The position numbers and the translations under genes are program-made. From an uncultured bacterium (GTDB lineage: Bacteria; Pseudomonadota; Alphaproteobacteria; Rhodospirillales; Rhodospirillaceae), in contig CAITZE010000327.1 in the NCBI GenBank assembly GCA_903896775.1, positions 1 through 9,546 of the forward strand: DNA of 9,546 nucleotides. Reading direction: 5' to 3'. Position 1 is the first letter of the stretch. Every line of letters starts with the position of its first letter. The notes below the pieces were generated by a model. It was not told the origin of the DNA and made no database searches. It saw nothing but the letters and a program-made list of their open reading frames with translations. Below, in pieces: positions 6,315-9,546 of the stretch.

Positions 6315-8186
6315 CTACGAAGGTGGCGCCGTAATGTTCCGGGGATTCTGCCCCGCCGTATAAATTCCGTGAGCTTCTAGGAAACAAGCTTCCAGCTGTC
6401 GCACAAAGCGGGCGGTGTCGAACTGAAGCCCGCGCGCCCGGGCCGCGACTAGCTTTGCTTTAATGGCGGCGCGTTCATTTGGAGCTGTTGCCAAGCGCAC
6501 AGCCGCATCGCGATAATCCGAGAGGGATGCCGTAATAAGTTCCGGCACGTCGAGGGCTTGCAACATACTGCCGGCCAAACGCGCTGCAAACACGTCACCC
6601 GTTAATGTTATCAACGGGCAGCCCAGCCACAGCGCGTCGTTGGCGGTGGTGTGAGAGTTGTGGGGAAAGGTATCGAGCGCGACATCCGCGACAAGGTAAC
6701 GGGCGAGGTGATCTGCGGCGTCTGGCAGGCGCGGTGCGAAGATCAGGCGGTTCGCGTCCACGCCCACGGCAGCGGCGCTGCGCTGCAGATTGGCGTGCAC
6801 AGTGTCGCGGTCAGCACGCAGCCACAATACACTTTCCGGAACAGCGACGAGGATCGCCATCCAAGTTGCGAAAATTTCGGGCGTGATCTTCTGCGGATGA
6901 TTGAACGAGCAAAACACAAAACCGGTTTCTGGGAGGCCATAAGCGGCGCGCGCTTTGGGCTGCGCCGGCGAAAGAGAAATGTTGTGAGGCTGGCAGGGGC
7001 CTCGCAGCCGCATGATCTTCTCGCTGTAGAATCCCTCGAATTCGGCGGGAATCGTGAACGCGTCGGCGACGAGATAATCGATGGCCGGCGACCCGGTGGA
7101 ACTGGGATAACCTAGCCAGAAGATCTGCACAGGTGCGGGACGCAACGCAAGGATCTTATGGCGCACGCTGCCCGCGTAACCGCTGAGATCCACAAGAACA
7201 TCGATACGGTCTTGGTAAATTTTTTGCGCCGCTTCGTCATCGGCCAGCGCCTGCAGGTCGACGAAATCCGTGCATATGTCTTGGATATGCTTGCGTTCGA
7301 CACTGCCGTCGTCCGGCCCATAGGAGTAGGCAATCACTTCAAAGCGGTTCTTGTCGTGGGCTTCGATGATCGGTGCGACGACCGTAGAGACAACATGCCG
7401 GCGGAAATCCGCCGAAATGTATCCGATGCGAATTTTACCGCTCGTTGCGGCGCGTTTAGGAAATCCGGCCGGGTCGCCAAAGGTCGCGGCATATTTTTTG
7501 GCAGCAATCAGAAGTAACGTCGGCGGTACCGGCCAGGAGGTCAGCAGGATCGGCGAGAACGTGCCGCCCTTCGTTTCGGCAAGGATCCGCACGCGCTCGA
7601 CCATATCGCCGTAACCTTGCCATTCACACAGCTCACGTTTGCTGTGAAGCGCCATCAATTCGGCGTAAGCGTGATCCGGCTTGAAGGTGACGATAGTCTC
7701 GAATTCGCGGAGCGCGTCTTCGGTCCGGCCCAGCGCGCGCAAGGCCGCAGCAAGATTAAGCCGCGCGGCTATATGGCCGGGAGCGTACTGAAGCGCTGCG
7801 CGATAACAGGCGATGGCGGGTTCAAGGTCGCCCTTGTCGTGATACAGCACACCCATATTGCTGTGAGCTTCCGCAAGCGTCGGGTCGCGCTCCAACGCCT
7901 CGCGATATTGCGCCATAGCGTCATCGCGCCGGCCCAAAGCGCGCAAGGCCGAGCCCAGCATGAAACGGCATGCGGCATTCTGCGGGTGATGATTAAGCGC
8001 CGTGTGCAGAGTTTCGATGGCTTCGGCTGGATACCCTTGCTGCATTTTGATCGCGGCAAGGAGCTGATAGCCGTCGAGCCCCGACGGGTCGTCGTTCAAC
8101 CCCGCGCGGCAATAGCGTTCAGCGTCGTCAAGCCGCCCAGCTTGCAGACACGTCACTGCCTCGATCAGATTCTCCGAAGGCTGCAC
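6315..8186 (-). CDS. TPR protein with GT41 O-GlcNAc-transferase-like domain
   Basis: Predicted 623-residue cytoplasmic enzyme built like eukaryotic OGT: a TPR superhelix followed by a GT41 (SPINDLY-type) domain that would use a UDP-sugar, by family probably UDP-GlcNAc, to modify protein side chains. Five 34-residue TPR units fit residues 1-34, 35-68, 69-102, 103-136 and 137-170, each ending in Pro. After a helical linker, the catalytic part begins with KIRIGYISADFRRH (H264 aligns with the active-site region histidine of OGT). It continues with LRPAPVQIFWLGYPSSTG, the PQKITPE segment (K434, expected to contact the UDP phosphates) and SHTTANDALWLG (H513). All these conserved positions are intact. 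The start is GTG at 8186, 9 bases after the thiC stop; AAAGG lies one base before it, so the exact start is uncertain. There is no signal peptide. The protein target is unknown; bacterial relatives are often linked to flagellin or surface-protein modification, but no such gene is in view. Confidence 0.9.
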   Translation of the reverse strand: MQPSENLIEAVTCLQAGRLDDAERYCRAGLNDDPSGLDGYQLLAAIKMQQGYPAEAIETLHTALNHHPQNAACRFMLGSALRALGRRDDAMAQYREALERDPTLAEAHSNMGVLYHDKGDLEPAIACYRAALQYAPGHIAARLNLAAALRALGRTEDALREFETIVTFKPDHAYAELMALHSKRELCEWQGYGDMVERVRILAETKGGTFSPILLTSWPVPPTLLLIAAKKYAATFGDPAGFPKRAATSGKIRIGYISADFRRHVVSTVVAPIIEAHDKNRFEVIAYSYGPDDGSVERKHIQDICTDFVDLQALADDEAAQKIYQDRIDVLVDLSGYAGSVRHKILALRPAPVQIFWLGYPSSTGSPAIDYLVADAFTIPAEFEGFYSEKIMRLRGPCQPHNISLSPAQPKARAAYGLPETGFVFCSFNHPQKITPEIFATWMAILVAVPESVLWLRADRDTVHANLQRSAAAVGVDANRLIFAPRLPDAADHLARYLVADVALDTFPHNSHTTANDALWLGCPLITLTGDVFAARLAGSMLQALDVPELITASLSDYRDAAVRLATAPNERAAIKAKLVAARARGLQFDTARFVRQLEACFLEAHGIYTAGQNPRNITAPPS

Positions 8187-8195
8187 GCCTTTGGC

Positions 8196-9546
8196 TCAGG
8201 TCGCGGTCTTCGTCTCCTGATAAATCTCAGCTCCGGATTCCTTGAAGGCTTCCGACATTTCCGCCATGCCCTTCTCGGCATATTCGCGGACTTCTTGGCT
8301 GATTTTCATGGAGCAGAACTTCGGCCCGCACATGGAGCAGAAGTGCGCGATCTTAGCGCCTTCCGCCGGCAAAGTCTGATCGTGGAAGTTTTCCGCGGTT
8401 TCGGGGTCGAGGCTCAGATTGAACTGATCGCGCCAGCGGAACTCAAAACGCGCGCGTGACAGCGCGTTGTCGCGAATTTGCGCGCCAGGGTGACCCTTAG
8501 CAAGATCGGCGGCGTGAGCCGCGATCTTGTACGTGATCACACCGGCTTTAACGTCATCGCGGTCGGGCAGGCCGAGATGCTCTTTCGGCGTGACGTAACA
8601 CAGCATCGCTGTGCCGAACCAGCCGATCATGGCCGCGCCAATGCCGCTGGTGATGTGGTCATAGCCGGGCGCGATATCGGTGACGAGTGGTCCCAAAGTG
8701 TAGAACGGCGCTTCGCCGCAAACCTCGAGCTGCTTGTCCATGTTTTCCTTGATTTTATGCATGGGCACATGGCCCGGGCCTTCGATCATGACCTGCACGT
8801 CGTGCTTCCAGGCGATTTTGGTCAGCTCACCCAACGTCTCCAGTTCACCGAACTGCGCCGCATCGTTGGCGTCGGCGTTGGACCCTGGACGCAAGCCGTC
8901 GCCCAGCGAGAACGAGACGTCATAAGCCTTCATGATCTGGCAGATGTCTTCGAAGTGCGTGTAGAGGAAGTTCTCTTTGTGATGCGCCAGGCACCACTTT
9001 GCCATGATCGAACCGCCACGGGACACAATGCCCGTGACGCGTTTAGCGGTCAGCGGGATGTAGCGCAGCAAAACGCCGGCATGGATGGTAAAGTAATCGA
9101 CGCCCTGTTCGGCCTGTTCGATCAGGGTATCGCGGAAAATTTCCCAGGTCAGGTCTTCGGCTTTGCCGTTGACCTTCTCCAGCGCTTGATAAATCGGCAC
9201 GGTGCCAATCGGTACCGGTGCATTGCGCATGATCCACTCGCGGATGGTGTGGATGTTACGCCCCGTCGACAAATCCATGACGGTGTCGCCGCCCCAGCGT
9301 ATGCCCCAGAGCATTTTTTCCACTTCCTCATCAATGGATGAAGTCACGGCGGAGTTGCCTAAATTGCCATTGATTTTAACCAGAAAGTTGCGGCCTATGA
9401 TCATCGGCTCGGACTCGGGGTGGTTGATGTTGGACGGGATGATGGCGCGACCGCGCGCCACTTCGTCGCGCACGAACTCCGGCGTGATCTCGTCAGGAAT
9501 GGCGGCACCGAACGACTGGCCGGGGTGCTGGCGCATCATCAGGTCA
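8196..9546 (-). CDS. thiC: Phosphomethylpyrimidine synthase, 5' end cut off
   Basis: This is the C-terminal 449 or so residues of the radical-SAM enzyme that converts aminoimidazole ribotide to hydroxymethylpyrimidine phosphate in thiamin synthesis. The frame is open to the right edge, and family members have about 600-630 residues, so roughly a quarter is missing; the ATG codons at 9539 and 9536 are internal methionines, not the start. Typical ThiC segments are visible: FVRDEVARGRAIIPSNINHP, IGRNFLVKINGN, DLSTGRNIHTIREWI and VPIGTVPIYQALE, then VMIEGPGHVPMHKI. The [4Fe-4S] ligand motif CxxCxxxxC is complete near the C-terminus, with Cys codons at 8337-8339, 8328-8330 and 8313-8315. It stops 9 bases before the GT41 gene and probably heads that transcription unit. 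A thiamin-pyrophosphate riboswitch, common before thiC, would lie outside the window. Confidence 0.97.
   Translation of the reverse strand, partial: DLMMRQHPGQSFGAAIPDEITPEFVRDEVARGRAIIPSNINHPESEPMIIGRNFLVKINGNLGNSAVTSSIDEEVEKMLWGIRWGGDTVMDLSTGRNIHTIREWIMRNAPVPIGTVPIYQALEKVNGKAEDLTWEIFRDTLIEQAEQGVDYFTIHAGVLLRYIPLTAKRVTGIVSRGGSIMAKWCLAHHKENFLYTHFEDICQIMKAYDVSFSLGDGLRPGSNADANDAAQFGELETLGELTKIAWKHDVQVMIEGPGHVPMHKIKENMDKQLEVCGEAPFYTLGPLVTDIAPGYDHITSGIGAAMIGWFGTAMLCYVTPKEHLGLPDRDDVKAGVITYKIAAHAADLAKGHPGAQIRDNALSRARFEFRWRDQFNLSLDPETAENFHDQTLPAEGAKIAHFCSMCGPKFCSMKISQEVREYAEKGMAEMSEAFKESGAEIYQETKTAT

Noticed and set aside
8307..8342. 12-base perfect direct repeat (8307-8318 and 8331-8342)
   Set aside because: Both copies encode the FCSM halves of the thiC iron-sulfur motif, so protein constraint explains the repeat.
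7617..8459. 280-codon open frame on the + strand across the GT41/thiC junction
   Set aside because: It covers two confident genes on the other strand and shows no recognisable motif; a shadow frame.
8478..9341. 287-codon open frame on the + strand, opposite thiC
   Set aside because: Antisense to a strongly conserved gene, and its composition is what the mirror of high-GC coding DNA gives. No domain was recognised.

Overview
The window reads as a chromosomal segment of a moderately high-GC alphaproteobacterium, mostly housekeeping genes. The assignment to Alphaproteobacteria is an inference. It rests on a DinB polymerase with an N-terminal four-cysteine zinc ribbon, an MsbA-related ABC exporter of a type common in that class, and a TPR/GT41 protein; genus or order cannot be fixed. 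No RNA gene, IS element, CRISPR array, phage gene or integration site was seen. Gene density is very high, and the longest non-coding gap is about 140 bases.

Left part (1-4061): a family-2 glycosyltransferase (+) converges on an MsbA-like ABC half-transporter (-). Their stop codons are only 7 bases apart and lie in the two arms of a small palindrome. The transporter is divergent from a DNA polymerase IV gene (dinB, +), across a 141-base spacer that holds a possible hairpin and no visible LexA box.

Middle part (4062-5623): downstream of dinB on the + strand are an L-aspartate dehydrogenase (nadX-like), which starts with GTG after a good Shine-Dalgarno, and a receiver-domain-only response regulator with a hydrophilic tail. 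The regulator converges on mtgA, and the two reading frames overlap by 11 bases.

Right part (5613-9546): three genes on the - strand are read in the order thiC, TPR-GT41 glycosyltransferase, mtgA, with gaps of only 9 and 30 bases. They therefore look like one transcription unit. It joins thiamin pyrimidine synthesis, an O-GlcNAc-transferase-like enzyme and a cell-wall glycan polymerase. thiC runs off the right edge, so its 5' part and any thiamin riboswitch lie outside the window.

Apart from that possible operon, the genes do not form an obvious pathway. I see no convincing sign of an undescribed system. The points most worth a second look are the thiC-GT41-mtgA arrangement and the GT41 protein with intact catalytic positions but no known target.
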